Source: Marsupella aquatica
Lineage: Eukaryota; Marchantiophyta
Assembly (NCBI GenBank): GCA_973895155.1
Contig: OZ316891.1
Coordinates: 11,904,001 to 11,968,000, forward strand
Direction: 5' to 3'
Length of the DNA stretch: 64,000 bases
Shown: positions 12,200 through 25,534 of the stretch, one piece after another
Numbering within the stretch: position 1 is the stretch's first letter
Layout of the letters: every line of letters starts with the position of its first letter
Position numbers and translations under genes: made by a program
The notes under the pieces: generated by a model
What the model was told of the DNA's origin: nothing
Databases searched by the model: none
What the model saw: the letters and a program-made list of their open reading frames with translations, nothing else

Positions 12200-13630
12200 A
12201 GAGATTTTTCACTTTGAGGTTCTTGTTATGGACCCCATGCGAAGTTGCTTCCAAAATTCTTGGATGCACATGTCATAGAACAAGGACCATTAGTTATGCA
12301 AGCAAGGCAAAAAAAAATAGTTAGACCTTGTAACTATAAAAACAATGGAAAACTGAAAAGTCACATTTCAAGTCAACAAAGAAAATAGTAAAATAGGGGT
12401 GAAAGAAAACAATCCTTGGATATTGTGATTTACATTTCAGTGTTTTCTGGTAATCTATTTCAATTTTCTATTTAGTTTATACATTTTTGAAATAATGACA
12501 AGTAGAAAGAAACTTTTCAAATACTGTGAGATTTACCAAGTTAATATAAGAAATCCAAGAAACTTTCTTATCTAACATTTACCAAGGTAACTTAAGAAAT
12601 CCTTTGGCTACTATGGATAGAGGAGTAACAAGCAATGTTAAGAAACACCTTAATTACTATGGGTAGAGGAATACCAAGGGACTCTAAGACCTTTCAACTA
12701 CTAACTATGGAAATTCACACATTGCTATATAGTGAACCCACCTTTCAGATTTTGTCTTATTCATATTTTCAGTCATATATTTATATTTCAATGTGCAAAG
12801 TCTAGATGTGTCATTTGTGTTATGTAGACAGGGAGTAAATTTTGGGACCGCTTTTAATTTTTTGCTCCTAGAGTATATTGAGTTTATTTTGAGACCCCTC
12901 TTCACTTTTTAATCTTTGCTATCCTAAGCATATACTTTACCACTAATTTGAAACTGAGTGAGAGAAATGAATCTGAGTAGAGTGGACAACTAGTGTCTTA
13001 AGTTCCCCTATGATTCATTGTCCTAAACTTATGGTTTTGATTGAATTGATTGTCATTAGCTCAGGCAGTGAGTATGTGTACCTTATGTGCACAACTATTC
13101 AATATCTTTACTCCATAACTTGTACTTTTCCTGATCATTGTGTGTATTTCTTTGCTTGTGCCCTACTTCTAGGCTTGTATCCCAGTCATTGTTAAAAGAT
13201 ACTCTTTGCTTTGCATATATTATACTTCTGTTATTGTATTTTATTGTACAAAAATAAGATCTCTTACATATATCATTACAAGACAAAACACAAAACATGT
13301 TCGGATGAACATGAGTAGGATGAACATGAACATGCTATATGGACAAAGTAATATTTTGCACAAACTATATGGAATGTTACATGAATTGTATAGCCATAGA
13401 GGTACTAAGAGAAATTAACATTTTGCATGGAGAATTACCGTGCATTACCATGAATGTACTCCTATTTGTCTTGAATGAAATTGTCCTAACTACCTTTAAA
13501 ATTTCCTACAATAAGAATTTTCCATTTAATCTTTGTACTCTCATTTATCTATTCTAATGTGGTACTCTTCATGGCTCCAAATAGTTAAATAAAACAAGCT
13601 TAAATAACCAAGGGGTCCTCAAACTCATTG
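12200..13630. repeat. family C dispersed repeat, copy 1
   Basis: Extensive same-strand similarity to 27240-28045: a 'ttagaccttgtaactRtaaaaacaa' block, a 'gaaaactgaaaaRt.acatttcaa' block, a 'tcagtgttttcYRgta' block, then short internal repeats of 'taagaaa.cctttgactactatggata..gga.taccaa', ending in AACCAAGGGGTCCTCAAACT near 13607-13626. No coding frame is shared between copies. The extra 0.6 kb here (about 12.75-13.6 kb) is absent from copy 2 and may be a separate insertion. Confidence 0.65.
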
Positions 13631-13811
13631 CTTTCATGGAAACAGCTTTTTACTAAACTACCCCCCAAACTGGTAGTTATTACGATACTGCCCCCAAAAC
13701 TAAAATATTTAGTATACTGCCCCCCAAACCGTATCCCATCACTTTTAACCCGAGTAATTGACCACTGTTGTGTTCCGATTGGCCAAAAAGTAAACATAGT
13801 CGATGACCTAA

Positions 13812-14004
13812 GGTCAACCTTATCGCAATATCTTCTTCGCCCGGGCCCAAGGTGCAACCGTGTTCGATCAGTGTGTATGGGGTCAGAACCACTTCAGGCC
13901 GCAATCCCCAATGCGAGCACGGCACTTTTGACCCCATACACACTGATCAAAACATGATTGCACCTTGGGCCCGGGCAAAGACGATACTGTGGTAAGGTTG
14001 GTCA
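13812..14004. repeat. long hairpin: inverted repeat, about 75-bp arms
   Basis: The left arm (about 13812-13885) and the right arm (about 13927-14004, reverse-complemented) share GCCCGGGCCCAAGGTGCAA and GATCAGTGTGTATGGGGTCA with only scattered mismatches; the loop is about 40 nt. Similarity stops just outside the arms and no target duplication is obvious. It could be a foldback element or a small-RNA precursor; no coding role is visible. Confidence 0.75.
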
Positions 14005-15499
14005 TAGGGGAATGTGGAACACCTTAATCAGACTAACAAGGATCGATTTGGATGGGACAGATGGCTCACTCTTCCCCAAAGTTGAAACACAATTATAGTC
14101 TTCCTTGAGCTGATTCTTCTTTCGCTGCTTGGTCATCTGCCATCTCAACTTTGCAATAGACCTCAAACGAATCCATGATGCACCTTCCGTCTTCTTCACA
14201 TTGGTGCTACTCAATTTTTGTGGTTTCTTTGCGGGACGAGAGATGGTGAGTTTTGAACTCAACCAAGGCAGGCACTGGCTTGTTGATCTCCCTGAATCAC
14301 TTTGCACTCACTCCAAACTGCCCAACAGGCAGTCCCGATTCATTTCGCAGTCTCCCTTCACCAGCTCGACAGGCCTTCGATCCGCCTAGCCCCCTGGTCT
14401 CCAATAGTCAAATCCCTAAAACAATCCTCCTCTCTCGATCACCATTCCTATCGGCCGCCACCTAAAATCCTAAACCCTCGCCAAAGAGAAGGCATACACG
14501 CGCAAATGATCGTGCCCTCATCCCTAATGATAAATAAACTAGCAAAGCAGATGCAACCTAGAATCGTGACATGTCATTGCATGCGTAGAGTGAATACATT
14601 GACCATGTTGTATTCTTCCGATTGTTCTAGATTGCGGCTATTGTAATTTTGAATACGATAGCCATATTGTATTCACAAAAACTAGGAGCCCATGATGCTA
14701 TGGCGCTCGATTGCGGCCAGGGCTACGACGCTTGTGGACTACGATGTTATTGATGGCCTACTACACATGACCAACCATGGTGTCCCTAGGGTACATAGTG
14801 GACCTGAACTGTGTGGTAAGGTGTTTGAGAAGAACATGCTTGTACGGAGTGGGCCCGGAGATCCATTGGGAGAGAATCTAAACATTGGGGTCCACTGGGA
14901 GGGCCTGTGCAACTTTTGGTCCATTAAGAGAAAAAGTTGCATTTGGAGGTCCACTAAATATATATCTCTGGATTCTATTCAAGATTCTCTATCATCTACA
15001 CTGTAGGTGTGGAAGTCTCAAGCCAAAATGAGGAGATTTTGCACCCACACTATGATGAACAGTTGTGATTTTTTACCGTGGTTGTATTACAAAACTCTAA
15101 TCTGATGTTGATTCCGCATGCTAAAGACAAGTGCTGTAGTTGGAGCCCATCTACCTGTTGTAGAATGGAAGGCACTCACTTGAACCATATGGTAACAACA
15201 ATGTAGCAAAGTGTTCTGAGTAAAATATTATATAGTGTTATGGGAGTGTATTTGAATGTCTGCTTTGTGTTCATCTGAGTCGATCGAGCTCCTGCTTAGT
15301 TTCAACAGTAAAATCGACCTCACCGAATATTAAATTCAGTACAACAGTTTTGGTGATTCATTTGGTCCATCGATGCCGTTTAGGCTCGATGCTGATGATC
15401 GGTGTCGAATTGAGGGGTTCGAATCATTGTCTGGACAGTTTACTATTAAGTCCTCCGTAGTAACTTAAACACGGAGAAGTTTTACTACTTAATTACCGT
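14005..15499. other. gene-free stretch
   Basis: Several frames of 70-115 codons overlap on both strands, but none has a recognisable domain, good initiation context or supporting neighbouring exon. No RNA gene is visible. Confidence 0.45.
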
Positions 15500-17563
15500 G
15501 CTGTACTGTCCATCTCTTTTGGGACTGACCTCACTGACGCGAGAATGGGCGAGGGACGCGCAGTATGGGATGAAGTCCCGCGTTCCCTGATTAGCGCCCC
15601 CCCGTTAGGCCGGTGGCCCACGCTCCCCTCGATTCCTCGAACGAGAAAGCGGAGAAAACTAGCAACATTGCTCGCAGTAAAGAGTGGAAACTACAGGTGG
15701 TGACTACTTACTTTAATTTACTGGCTCCTGAGAATATCAATAACAATCACCACTCGGTGAATGTCAACGATGACTCCGGGGGCCCCAGCGACGGTCAACA
15801 GTCGCCCTAGTGCCCTACGCACCCACTCGGCGAGGTGACTGGTGTTAACCGGTGATGTAAGTTAATAATAGAGAGTCCTTGATTATTATAATCGATCAAG
15901 AACATCGCGTGATCTTCTTAACCCGACGCTGTCAGTAACTGTCATAATTCTCAAAGGACTAACGGCTCAAACAGCATTTTAATATTCACTCAATTTGCGC
16001 AAGTTTTTTGTCGGGTCTAGTTACCGTACCTTGACCGGCAGTCGATGCTCCGCGAATACCGGCGAACACCGGGCCGTGGAACAACCCCCGTCCCGGCGGG
16101 GGAAAAATGTCAGAACGCCAAAGCGTGACTTGGGATCGAATATCGGGGACTGCAATTCCACCTTCGCATAATCGCATTAGTGAAGAATTGGCCGTCAGAT
16201 TCCTGAATGGAGGGTGGAGATGAGAATCCCAATGGCTGAGTGCTTTTATCGCAGGATACCGGGATGAGTTCTTACCGTGGCGCGGGCGGTGGGGACGCCG
16301 GTGATGGGAACGCACGCAAAGTGATGTTACCGACAGGCTGGCGACCGGGGGATTGGGGCTTGACCGGGCGATGGCTGGGCCAGGACAGTGTGCGGGAGTG
16401 GGGCCGGGCGAGATAGCAGTAGTAGAGTGGCTGGTTGCGTACTGTAAGTGAAAGGTGAATGACAGTCAGCGTGCGAGTAAAGGCGAGTGGAGTCGTAGTA
16501 GGCGTCAGCAAAGAAGCCAATCCAGCTCGGAGGACGCTGGCTCCGTGGGTGTTGCTCCCCACTCGGCTTGGACAAAAACAAGAGAGCTGCTCGAGTGGGC
16601 GAATGAGAGTGAGCGAGTGAGCTACTAGCTAGCAGGCAGTCGTAAGCAGCTCGGGAGGGCGTCGCCAGAGAAGGCGAGTGACATGAGTGGCATCAGCAGC
16701 AGCCAGCCAGCCAAGCCAGCTTGCCAGCAATGAAGCTAGATACCCAGCGGCAGCAGCATTTCGCGTTCTCTCCACCCGTAGCAGTCGTAGTCGGAGTGCC
16801 CGACTTTATTGGGCATTTGCTTGAACGGTTCTATTAGATCTAGTGCCGCAGTTTGATCGTTGGCTGGGCTGTAGAGACAGAACAAGCTCTAGGGAGCAGG
16901 AACGAGGGGGGGGAGGGAGGGAGAGAGAGAGAAAGAGAGAAAGGGCTGAAGGATTCACTAGGCACTGCCATTTCTACGGAAGTCATCTATCGACATTCGA
17001 CGGAAGAGAGAGGAGGTCGAAGGAGAGCGGCATTTTGGATTAGCTTAATTAGATCTTGTAATAAAAATCCAGGAAACGGGAGAAAGCACAACACTTGCTT
17101 TGTGGTGATAGAGCGATAAGTTGGTCGACATTTGCAGAGCTTTCGGAGGCTGGATAGAGCACGGGAGAGCTGCAATGGAAGCAGACAGAGAAACAGATGT
17201 ATTGATCCGTGGTGGTGCAGGGATGCGCGTGTGAAGTCCTGAGCGCCGCCACCAAAGTTAGCTCTTGATTTGTTTTTGGCGCATATCGATAGATAAGCAG
17301 ATAGATAAGCAGTCTTGCTCTTGAACAGCGAACAGGCGTAGGGCGTGTGGAAGGATTGAAGGCATTTCTCGTCTCCTACATTGCAGTCCAATTGACCGAT
17401 TTGTTGAATGGTGTGTGGTTAACTTCATCGATAAGGCAATTCCGGCTCACTTATTGTAGGTGTAGGGCAAGGCCGCATCATCATCATCCGCTGTCAACGG
17501 GATTTTTCGTGAGAATAGCGGAGTTTTCTTTCTGATTTGTATGTTCGTGCACGAGCTTTCAAA
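15500..17563 (+). promoter_or_regulatory. probable promoter and long 5' leader of the PERK gene
   Basis: The stretch upstream of the receptor kinase is richer in G and C than its surroundings and contains many upstream ATGs (for example 16843, 16853, 17347). It includes a GA-rich tract at about 16907-16947 made of GGGAGGGAGG and GAGAGAGAGA runs, typical of plant core promoters and leaders. The transcription start and any leader intron cannot be fixed from sequence alone; the multiple upstream start codons suggest either a spliced leader or upstream-ORF control. Confidence 0.45.
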
Positions 17564-20215
17564 ATGTCGGCTGCTCCTGTCGCTGCCCCCCCAGTGTTGA
17601 CGCCTCCAACTGCAACGCCCCCAGCTACTGCTTCCCCTCCAGTTGCAACTCCCCCTGCGATCACCACTCCACCCGTAGCAGCTCCTCCTCCGACCACACC
17701 TCCCGTTGCTGCCACTCCTCCAGCCCTACCTCCCGTTACAACCCCTCCCACGACTCCTCCTGCACCACCTCCAGTCGTTACTCCTCCCGTTGTATCTCCA
17801 CCTCCTGCAACTCCTCCCTCACCACCTCCAACAACACCACCCGTTGCAGCCCCACCTCCACTTGTATCCCCACCTTCGCCACCTCCTGCTGTACCTCCAG
17901 TTGCTGCTCCTCCTCCTACTACCACTCCTCCCGTTGCGCCTCCACCAGGTTCTTCTCCACCACCTCCATCGCCTCCTCCTCCCGCATTATCGCCTCCTCC
18001 TCCTCCCACATTATCGCCTCCTCCACCCTCTCCTCCCCCTCCATCCCCTCCGCCTTCTTCACCTCCTCCTCCTGGCACCCCTGCAGCTCCTCCTCCTCCT
18101 CCCCCCTCACCGATCGCTCCACCCCCACCGAATGCACCACCTCCACCATCCAGATCCGACCCCCGTGCTCCACCACCGCCTCCCTTGAATGGCACCACAA
18201 AGTCTGCTGGAGGTGGTGGAATTGGAACCACGACCATCGTCGGCATTGCCGCGGGAGGAATCGTAGCGATCATTCTCATCGCTGTCGTGTGGTTTTGTTT
18301 AGCTAAGAAGAAGCCGAAGCAAAAGTTGAACTACGCTCACAGAGTAGGCCATTCTGCTGCTCCAGGAGGAGCTTTGGGAGGTTCTGCTGCTAGCGATGGC
18401 CTCTCATCTTATGGAGCGAGGACGGAGTACTTGGATTCTGGGGAACTCAAGCCCCCTCCGCCTCCTCCTGGTCTGTCTGAAAGTCTGGGTGTTGCAGGCC
18501 TTGGATTAGCAGCGGCGAATGGAGGGAATAAACCCGTTCCTCCACCTCCGCAAGGCAACTCTTCTGCTGGGAGCACACGGCCGTGGTTCACTTATGAGGA
18601 ACTCGAGGAAGCAACGAATGGTTTCTCTCCTGCGAATGTTCTCGGAGAAGGTGGATTCGGTCGGGTGTACAAGGGTGTCATTGCCGGTAATCAGCAGGTG
18701 GCTGTGAAGCAACTCACAATCGGAGGTGGGCAAGGAGAGAGGGAGTTCCGAGCAGAGGTGGAGATCATCAGCAGAGTGCACCATCGCCATTTGGTGTCAT
18801 TGGTTGGCTACTGCATTGCTGACAGTCAGAGGCTTTTGGTTTACGATTTTGTCCCGAATGGCACACTCGAGTATGCTTTGCATGGTGCGGGAAATCCGGT
18901 CATGGATTGGGGCACCAGAATGAAGATTGCGCTCGGATCAGCTCGTGGGTTAGCTTATTTGCACGAAGATTGTCATCCGAGAATTATCCATCGTGATATC
19001 AAGGCAAGCAACATTCTATTAGACAATCAATGGGAAGCTCAGGTGGCTGACTTCGGGCTTGCCAAGCTAGCTAACGATACTTACACCCATGTGACCACCC
19101 GTGTGATGGGAACCTTCGGTTATCTAGCTCCGGAGTATGCATTGAGTGGAAAACTCACAGACAAGTCAGACGTGTATTCTTTCGGCGTGGTGCTTCTCGA
19201 GCTGATTACAGGTAAGAAGCCTGTAGATGTAACGGCAGCTGCGGGGGAGGAGAGTCTGGTCGAGTGGGCCAGACCAGTTTTGACTCAAGCATTGGAAACT
19301 TCAAATGTGGATGCACTGGCGGATCCGAGTTTGATGGACATGTACAATGAGAAGGAGATGTTGAGAATGGTGGAAGTTGCGGCAGCCTGCGTTCGCCATT
19401 CGTCTCAGAAGAGGCCCAAAATGGCGATGGTGGTGCGTGCACTGGAAACGGAGGGTGCGGATCTCAATCAAGGGGTTAAGCCCGGGTACAGCACGGTCTA
19501 CGGTGGATTTGATTCGGTAACCTCGTCTGAGTTTGATTCGTCGCAGTATAAAGCGAATTTGAAGAAATTCCGTCAAGTGGCTTATGGGACCTCAGCAGCG
19601 TCCCAGTATAGCAGCGACTACAGCGCTGGCACAACGAGTGACTATGGAGCTGCTCAGTCGGCTTCCAGTAGTGAGTTTGGTAGCAGCAGCAGGGAGCACC
19701 CTACTGTCGTGCCCCCTGCTCGTGGGCCTAATGCGCAGGATTCAACTTCCAGTGGCGAGAGGAGTGGGGATGATGTGCGTCTGGATGTTAGAGAGGAGCC
19801 CAGCCAGAGAGGATATGGAACCGGATTGAGTCCCAAGGGAGCTAGCGGTGTAGGTTTGAGTAAGATGGGGCCTCCACCGTGGACATTGCCCTTGCCTCCC
19901 AACCGGCGGCCTGTCGGGACCGGACTGTCAGTAAGATCTCCTCGAGGAGGGGAGAGCGTGAGATCCAGAAGTCCAGCGCAGAAAGGGCACCAAAGGTTAG
20001 GGTCGGAATCAGGCACTGGTAATGATACAGGGATGATGAATCGGCTCGGGTCGTTCGCCAGCACAGTGTTCAGTCGTGACAGTACTCAACCACCTCCACC
20101 TCCACCGGATTACAGGCAGCAGTTCAGCGAAGAGTTCCCTGAATCCAAGTATAGCACGGAGGATGAAGGCACCAAAAAGGCCGTCAAAGCCAACCGTCTA
20201 GAAGAAGGTAGATGA
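17564..20215 (+). CDS. PERK: proline-rich extensin-like receptor kinase (PERK family), single exon
   Basis: Encodes an 883-residue plasma-membrane Ser/Thr receptor-like kinase. PERKs are thought to sense the cell wall through a proline-rich extracellular part and signal through a cytosolic kinase. Residues 1-220 are rich in proline, with SPPPP-type motifs near 140-195. One membrane helix (about 222-246, [19 protein letters not shown]) is followed by a KKKPK stop-transfer stretch. The kinase (about 342-640) has [11 protein letters not shown] (from about 360), VAVK (Lys about 382), [12 protein letters not shown] (Asp 478), DFGLA (Asp 496) and APEYA (522), so all catalytic residues are present. 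The tail is Ser/Gly/Pro-rich and ends with a second proline run. I chose the ATG at 17564 over 17537 because PERKs start directly with an S/P/A-rich segment and have no signal peptide; the upstream ATG would add nine basic residues. No intron interrupts the frame, whereas angiosperm PERK genes have several. Confidence 0.95.
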   Translation: MSAAPVAAPPVLTPPTATPPATASPPVATPPAITTPPVAAPPPTTPPVAATPPALPPVTTPPTTPPAPPPVVTPPVVSPPPATPPSPPPTTPPVAAPPPLVSPPSPPPAVPPVAAPPPTTTPPVAPPPGSSPPPPSPPPPALSPPPPPTLSPPPPSPPPPSPPPSSPPPPGTPAAPPPPPPSPIAPPPPNAPPPPSRSDPRAPPPPPLNGTTKSAGGGGIGTTTIVGIAAGGIVAIILIAVVWFCLAKKKPKQKLNYAHRVGHSAAPGGALGGSAASDGLSSYGARTEYLDSGELKPPPPPPGLSESLGVAGLGLAAANGGNKPVPPPPQGNSSAGSTRPWFTYEELEEATNGFSPANVLGEGGFGRVYKGVIAGNQQVAVKQLTIGGGQGEREFRAEVEIISRVHHRHLVSLVGYCIADSQRLLVYDFVPNGTLEYALHGAGNPVMDWGTRMKIALGSARGLAYLHEDCHPRIIHRDIKASNILLDNQWEAQVADFGLAKLANDTYTHVTTRVMGTFGYLAPEYALSGKLTDKSDVYSFGVVLLELITGKKPVDVTAAAGEESLVEWARPVLTQALETSNVDALADPSLMDMYNEKEMLRMVEVAAACVRHSSQKRPKMAMVVRALETEGADLNQGVKPGYSTVYGGFDSVTSSEFDSSQYKANLKKFRQVAYGTSAASQYSSDYSAGTTSDYGAAQSASSSEFGSSSREHPTVVPPARGPNAQDSTSSGERSGDDVRLDVREEPSQRGYGTGLSPKGASGVGLSKMGPPPWTLPLPPNRRPVGTGLSVRSPRGGESVRSRSPAQKGHQRLGSESGTGNDTGMMNRLGSFASTVFSRDSTQPPPPPPDYRQQFSEEFPESKYSTEDEGTKKAVKANRLEEGR

Positions 20216-20932
20216 GCTCGCTTTGCTGGCCTCCAACCCCACTCCTCGGAATTCATTTGTCACTTGAGAGAGCTTTCTTAATTTTACAGCTTTGTATATG
20301 TTGTAAGTCATGACGTATCGTCAGAAGTTTATTCAACCCGGCAAACTATTGTAGCTACCGGGACTTTTAGATTTTTGCAGCTGAGCAAGCAGGAAGGAAT
20401 AGCATTGTTTTTCCCCATGGCATTCGCAGAGATCTCCAATAACGCGGGTTTTGATTAATCTGTGCGTGAGCTAGAGCCATGCAAGACTCTGTCCTCTAGA
20501 AAGGCAGGGGTTGAGTTGCAGTCATTCATTCACACGGTTAAGCCTTGGGAGATGCCTGTTTACTAGCGACTGCGATGAGCAAAGTCTGGACTGGGCTGAA
20601 CAAGATCTAACTGGTTCTGTGAGCCTGCCCCCCCGGTCCGACTAAGCCGCACAGGTCCCGACTTGAATTGGATATAGGCTATGCAGTTCCTCTTTCCTCG
20701 ATCTTAGAAGTCGCATGTGAGGGAATTCCGCTAGTTTGTGAGCTTATTTGTAATTTTTACTCTGCTACCAAGTCGAAAGGTAAGCTGAGTGACACTTTTT
20801 CGGTGTTAGGAGTCGAGAGGAGAAAACTAGGAATCGTTCTTCTCCAAATTGGGAGACATTTTTTATTGGTTTGATGTTCAATTCATTTGTAAAGCTTACA
20901 AAGTTCTCGCTCTGCCATCTAGTGCGATTTGA

Positions 20933-20938
20933 AATAAA
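20933..20938 (+). terminator. candidate polyadenylation signal of PERK
   Basis: AATAAA lies about 720 nt after the stop codon, downstream of a T-rich stretch, and is a plausible near-upstream element. Plant poly(A) sites are loosely defined, so this is tentative. Confidence 0.35.
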
Positions 20939-22364
20939 CGTGTCTTATTGTAAAGTTTCCTTTGAAGTTTTCTTTCAGAGTTTTCTGATTTAAATTTTTT
21001 ATTCAACAGTTTCTGTAAGATGATATCTAAGGACCGATTTTAAGACTGGGGCAGCGTCTATCTTTGCCTCTGCAGGATCGAGACCTTTACTGTCTCACAA
21101 GACTAAGACTGTGAAGTTTGACTTTGATGGCTGATAAAAAACGAAGCGTATGTGGAAGGCGAGATCTTTGAAAATTGGGTAGCCTCCACAGCCTCCTTGG
21201 AATGAGAGCAGGCCCTCTTTCGCCAGCAGAAGCTGCCCTTGTTAGTGCATATTTGCTTCCCCAGTTCCCTACTTCCACGGGCAGTCATGTACTTTAGACA
21301 GACAAATTTTTATGGAAGTATAATAGCTGGTCGGTGCCTGCTAGGCTGCCATGGGGATCTAGGTCCCCTTTGCAAACACACTCTACCAGAACCTGATCAG
21401 TGTACGTAGTTCAGTTAGCAAAACTTAGAACTGATGAGCTCAGCCGATGCGAATTAGCATGTGCATTGGTATCGGGGCCTGGACTCACTTATAGAAAGAA
21501 ATAACTGTAATGTTTATGGAGTTCTTTCCCGACGTATGCTCTCATCATTCCAGCAGAGTAAAGCCATCATAATAGTAGCGGCTAGATGGGCCCTCCCATT
21601 GACTGGATCACACTGTTGTCTCAACAATTGATCAGGATACAGTAGAAGAAACCCTAGCACTCAAGCTACCCCTCATTCATTTCCGATCATGTGTACAGCC
21701 GACGTAGTGGACGTCAATCCTGTAGGGAAACGTCAAGAAGATGGCTTTAGATGTGAATTGCATTCAGTTCACTCAAACCGCCCGATGTAAACCCGCGGTG
21801 CACGTTTTAAACGTTGAGAATTTTAAAAGATGCCTAGTCCATCAACCCGACATGACTGTAACGCCTCCTCGTCGTACGATTGTGATTGTGGTTGCTCCCG
21901 TTCTGTCTGAACTCTTAAGGACAGTTTGCTCATGCAAACGTATCTATCTTCTTCCTTACAAATCATTGAAGAGTCTTTCAAAATGCGAAGGGTCGGCGAT
22001 TCCTGATGGTAGGTGCTCCGGAGGGATCTAACTTAGCCATCCCCGTTTGAAAGCACTCTTAAGAATGATTCTAGTTTCTCGAAAGGTTATGAATAGAAAT
22101 ATTCCATGCATATCAACTGAAGATCAGACTACCACTCAGTAACTTCTTGCAGAAGGGAAGCGAAAGCGTTCGTCTCTGCAGATCATGTTCATAATTATGA
22201 CAGTCCATGCAGGCAACCTGGCTCATAGTAATAATGTTCCTGACCCTTCTTCAAGACAGAAAGATGGGAAGCGTAAAGGCGGTTGTACTCAGATGTAGAT
22301 GATGCAATTGGTACTCAATGACAGTCCATGCAGGCAACCGGCTTCCTGCAGACCTGCAGGAGAT
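20939..22364. other. intergenic stretch
   Basis: No supported gene. A 96-codon frame at 21741-22031 (+) has no family signature. The phrase ACAGTCCATGCAGGCAACC occurs twice (about 22200 and 22320), marking a partial duplication of about 120 bp that leads into the tandem repeat that follows. Confidence 0.45.
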
Positions 22365-22560
22365 TGAATACTGTCGAGGATTGGGGATTGAGGGGCCCAG
22401 GTTCCAAATTGGTATTATAAAATCAAACCGTGACAGCATTGTAGTGAATACTGGTATGATGTTGGCCTGAGGGGCTCAGCTTCAAAATTTGTATCATGCA
22501 GTAAACCGAGACATAATCTGAGTGAATACCGGGATGATATTGCTCGCAAGCATTCATTCT
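22365..22560. repeat. tandem repeat, about 80 bp x 2.5
   Basis: Units starting at 22365, 22445 and 22524 each begin TGAATAC and share a 'gaggggc.cag.ttc.aaatt' block and 'aaaccg.gaca'. The third unit is partial. Diverged, non-coding. Confidence 0.7.
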
Positions 22561-25530
22561 GGGGTTCATTCTCACACGTTGCGCTTTGACACAGCGTAAC
22601 TTGACGTGTTCCACCACAGAGCATGACTTGCGTCATGTTTTCCACATTTGACAGCAACGAGGCTATCATCGGCCTCTGTAAAATCTTGACGGTACTGTGG
22701 TCCAAATACAGTCGTCCAGAACATGGTGGGTGGGTCCGACCTCCTCCAGAGCAGGAAAGCTACCTTCCATGGCCCACAAAGCAAAGTTGATGGATCACTC
22801 CCACTCCAGCAGCACAAGGAACGTCATTAATGCTGACATGCTGCCAGTCAGCTGAGAATGTGAGTGTCCTGTAGGAGGAGAAAGGGAACGGGGCAGAGCA
22901 ACTGAAGCCTTCCTTGTCAGGCACCCAGACATGGCTGCTCTTGAGTTTGGGAGAGGTGGCCGGGGTGCTGGGGCAGGCCTTTTCAATTCATCTTCGTCTC
23001 GCTGCACTTTGTTCTCACTCTCATTGAGAATTCAGGAAGTGCCACCAGCAATGGCAGATTTGGTTCACTAGGAGCCATTGGTGGTGGCCCCCAGGCCAGC
23101 TGAGATTGAAACCTTCGACTCGGCTGTCACCAGCTCAACGCGATGAGCCGACTTATTAAAATCTCCCTCATTACCTCATAACACTAGCCCTTTGCGTGTC
23201 TTTGTCTGTTATGCTCAAAGTATGATGTCCAGTACACTATTGTCCAGCCAATCGGCGCTTTACCCCTCAAATCTCGTGCTCACTACGCCGCCCAGAGTTG
23301 ACGGTGGCTACTTGGACAGATTTAGACCAATTGGTTGATAAAAAAGAAAAATTATGCTGTGAACAGAAAGTTACTTTTGGGAAAGCTCCCGAAAATTTCA
23401 ACTGATTCAGAAAGTCTGTCCAATCGACGCCCATTGTGGCTAGAAACGGAGTTTGAATTCAATATTAAAAAGGACAAGAGGACAACTGCATTCTTTAGGG
23501 ATTATCGGTAAGACGGTAAGGGTAGGAGTTAAAGTCGCTTGTCCAGGAGAGGACAATTATTTTCTTAGACAGAAATCCGCATCAGTATCACAATCGCAGA
23601 ACTAGAAGTTACAGAGAAGACGAAATCAAACACAGACATGCCAGGAAAGCAACTGTAGGTCAATAGCGCCCTTCGGCGTAGGCATTCCAAGGTAATGCCT
23701 GGCCATCTCCACACGCCAGGAGAGTGGCAGGCAATCTTTGGTCTAGGACGCCAAAGGGCCAAGAAGACACCAGCTACAGTACATCAATCAAATTGCCAGC
23801 GGCCTCATATACTGTGGTAAGGAGGCTGTATCCTGTTTCACTGAGCAAATTCTTTCATGATTGATTGAAATTTGATTTTCAAGCCAAGGAAAAAGGAGGC
23901 TGCCAGCCTCTCAGTTGGCGTAAACCACAGCCCACAGAATCAATCAACCACTGGATGCACCTACCGGACTCATACCTTGGCCAGGTGCATACAAAGGCCG
24001 GGAGGCCAAGATACTATCATGACCTTCGGCCTGAATGCAAGGAAAAGCGAAGGGCCGCGGAGGCCCGAGGGGGAAGGGGATGTTATTTGGGGTTGTGTGC
24101 GCCAGTTTGCGAGAAGCTTCCCAAATGATCGTTCCCAGAAAGGAGGGCTAGCTATTTACCGGACAATCAGGGAAAAGAACACAATTCACTTCCCGCAGAT
24201 GCACCAACCCCGCTTCAGCCATAGATGATGTCCAAAGCAGTTGATCGTCGTGGTGACAGGAATCACAAGCTGTGCTACAGAACTGTGGCTGAAGAGTCAA
24301 AGCAAGCAGCAACAGCAATGTGGCGTGTGGGCTGGGAATGGAATGATGCTCAGGAGAGGAGATGTTCAATTAAATTGAATTTTTAAAGTCCATCCATACA
24401 GAAAGAGTCAAAGCAGCTCATCTGGATAGCTAGAGGCAAATTCAGTGGACCCCTCGCTGGCATAGCCGAGTCCATTCTGAATCTCAGTGCCTTCGGTGGG
24501 AAGAACAATTCTCACTCCACCAATTCACATTGTTTCCTTCCAAGCCCATCATCATCTGCTTTATGATAAAATGAAGCTGAACACCTGATTGACTAGATTG
24601 ACTAGTGTTTGGTGTGTGTTGGCCATGGCAGCTCATAGTTTACTGGCACATGTCATTGTGTTGGCCGAAATTAGAGTTATTTTGAGCTCTCCACACTTCA
24701 TCTTGGGCTCACAAATGGTTTCTACCCTTTTCTCCCAGGTAATCTTCCATATAGTGTCTTGATTCCCTTTCCTCTATGAGTTTCACTGATTGTAAATTAG
24801 ACCTCCTTTACCTTGCATAACTTCTTGGAAATGACTGAGAAATATTACTGGAATGGTTTCCAAAGAAATATTTACTCGAATGGAGAGTAAGTAGAGAGTG
24901 TTGAGTGTTGCTCTTAATCTTGTGACTCTAGGGCTAACCACAGTTAAGCTACTCAGGTTAGGACTTAGTTCAGGTTAGTAGTGATGCATGCTGTATATAA
25001 CCAGGGTTGATGTCAGCCCCTAGTGGATCTTCAGTTCATTGTTGGAGTGGAGCAAGAGAGAACTAAAGGTCTCTTGCTTTCCCGTGGACGTAACCTCAGT
25101 CGGGAGATGAACCACATACTCGCTGTGTCGACTACTTTGTATGGTGTTCACATGTGCATGGTGTCTCGGGATAAGTATTATCCCCAAAAGAGAGTCAATA
25201 GCCTTCCACCTTTGACTTGAATTTTGTATTCATGAAAAATTATTTTGGGAATCAAAGCATTAGAACTCTCTTCCTTTAGGGAGTTCACCTAAACTAAAAA
25301 TTCCTGGTCTTGATCTTACACTGGATATATGGCTCCTTTGGAATAATCTTGAAAAGTCTTTGTAGACTGTTGTACACTTGCTCTTACTAAAGGGGCATTT
25401 ATCACTACAAAAGTTGGTCCTAGAAAAAGTAAAAGAAACATGATCTTAGAGGGGAGGATCATAGAGCGTGCATATTCTTATGTTGGATGCTCGGCCATAG
25501 GAACTTTGCGCATCCCGGTAATTTCACGTC
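22561..25530. other. intergenic stretch
   Basis: Overlapping frames of 60-120 codons on both strands (for example 23872-24228 +) lack any recognisable domain. I see no RNA gene, no paired inverted ends and no LTR. Confidence 0.45.
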
Positions 25531-25534
25531 AAAA

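Noticed and set aside
13628-13957. 109-codon plus and 85-87-codon minus frames
   Set aside because: They overlap the hairpin and poly-C phrases; composition explains the openness.
15400-15430. GGTTCGAATC, similar to a tRNA B-box
   Set aside because: No A-box at proper spacing, and the surrounding bases do not fold into a cloverleaf.
17494-18279. 261-codon Gly-rich minus-strand frame and other frames over the PERK N-terminus
   Set aside because: These are antisense or shifted readings of the proline-codon-rich PERK coding sequence; low complexity keeps all frames open.
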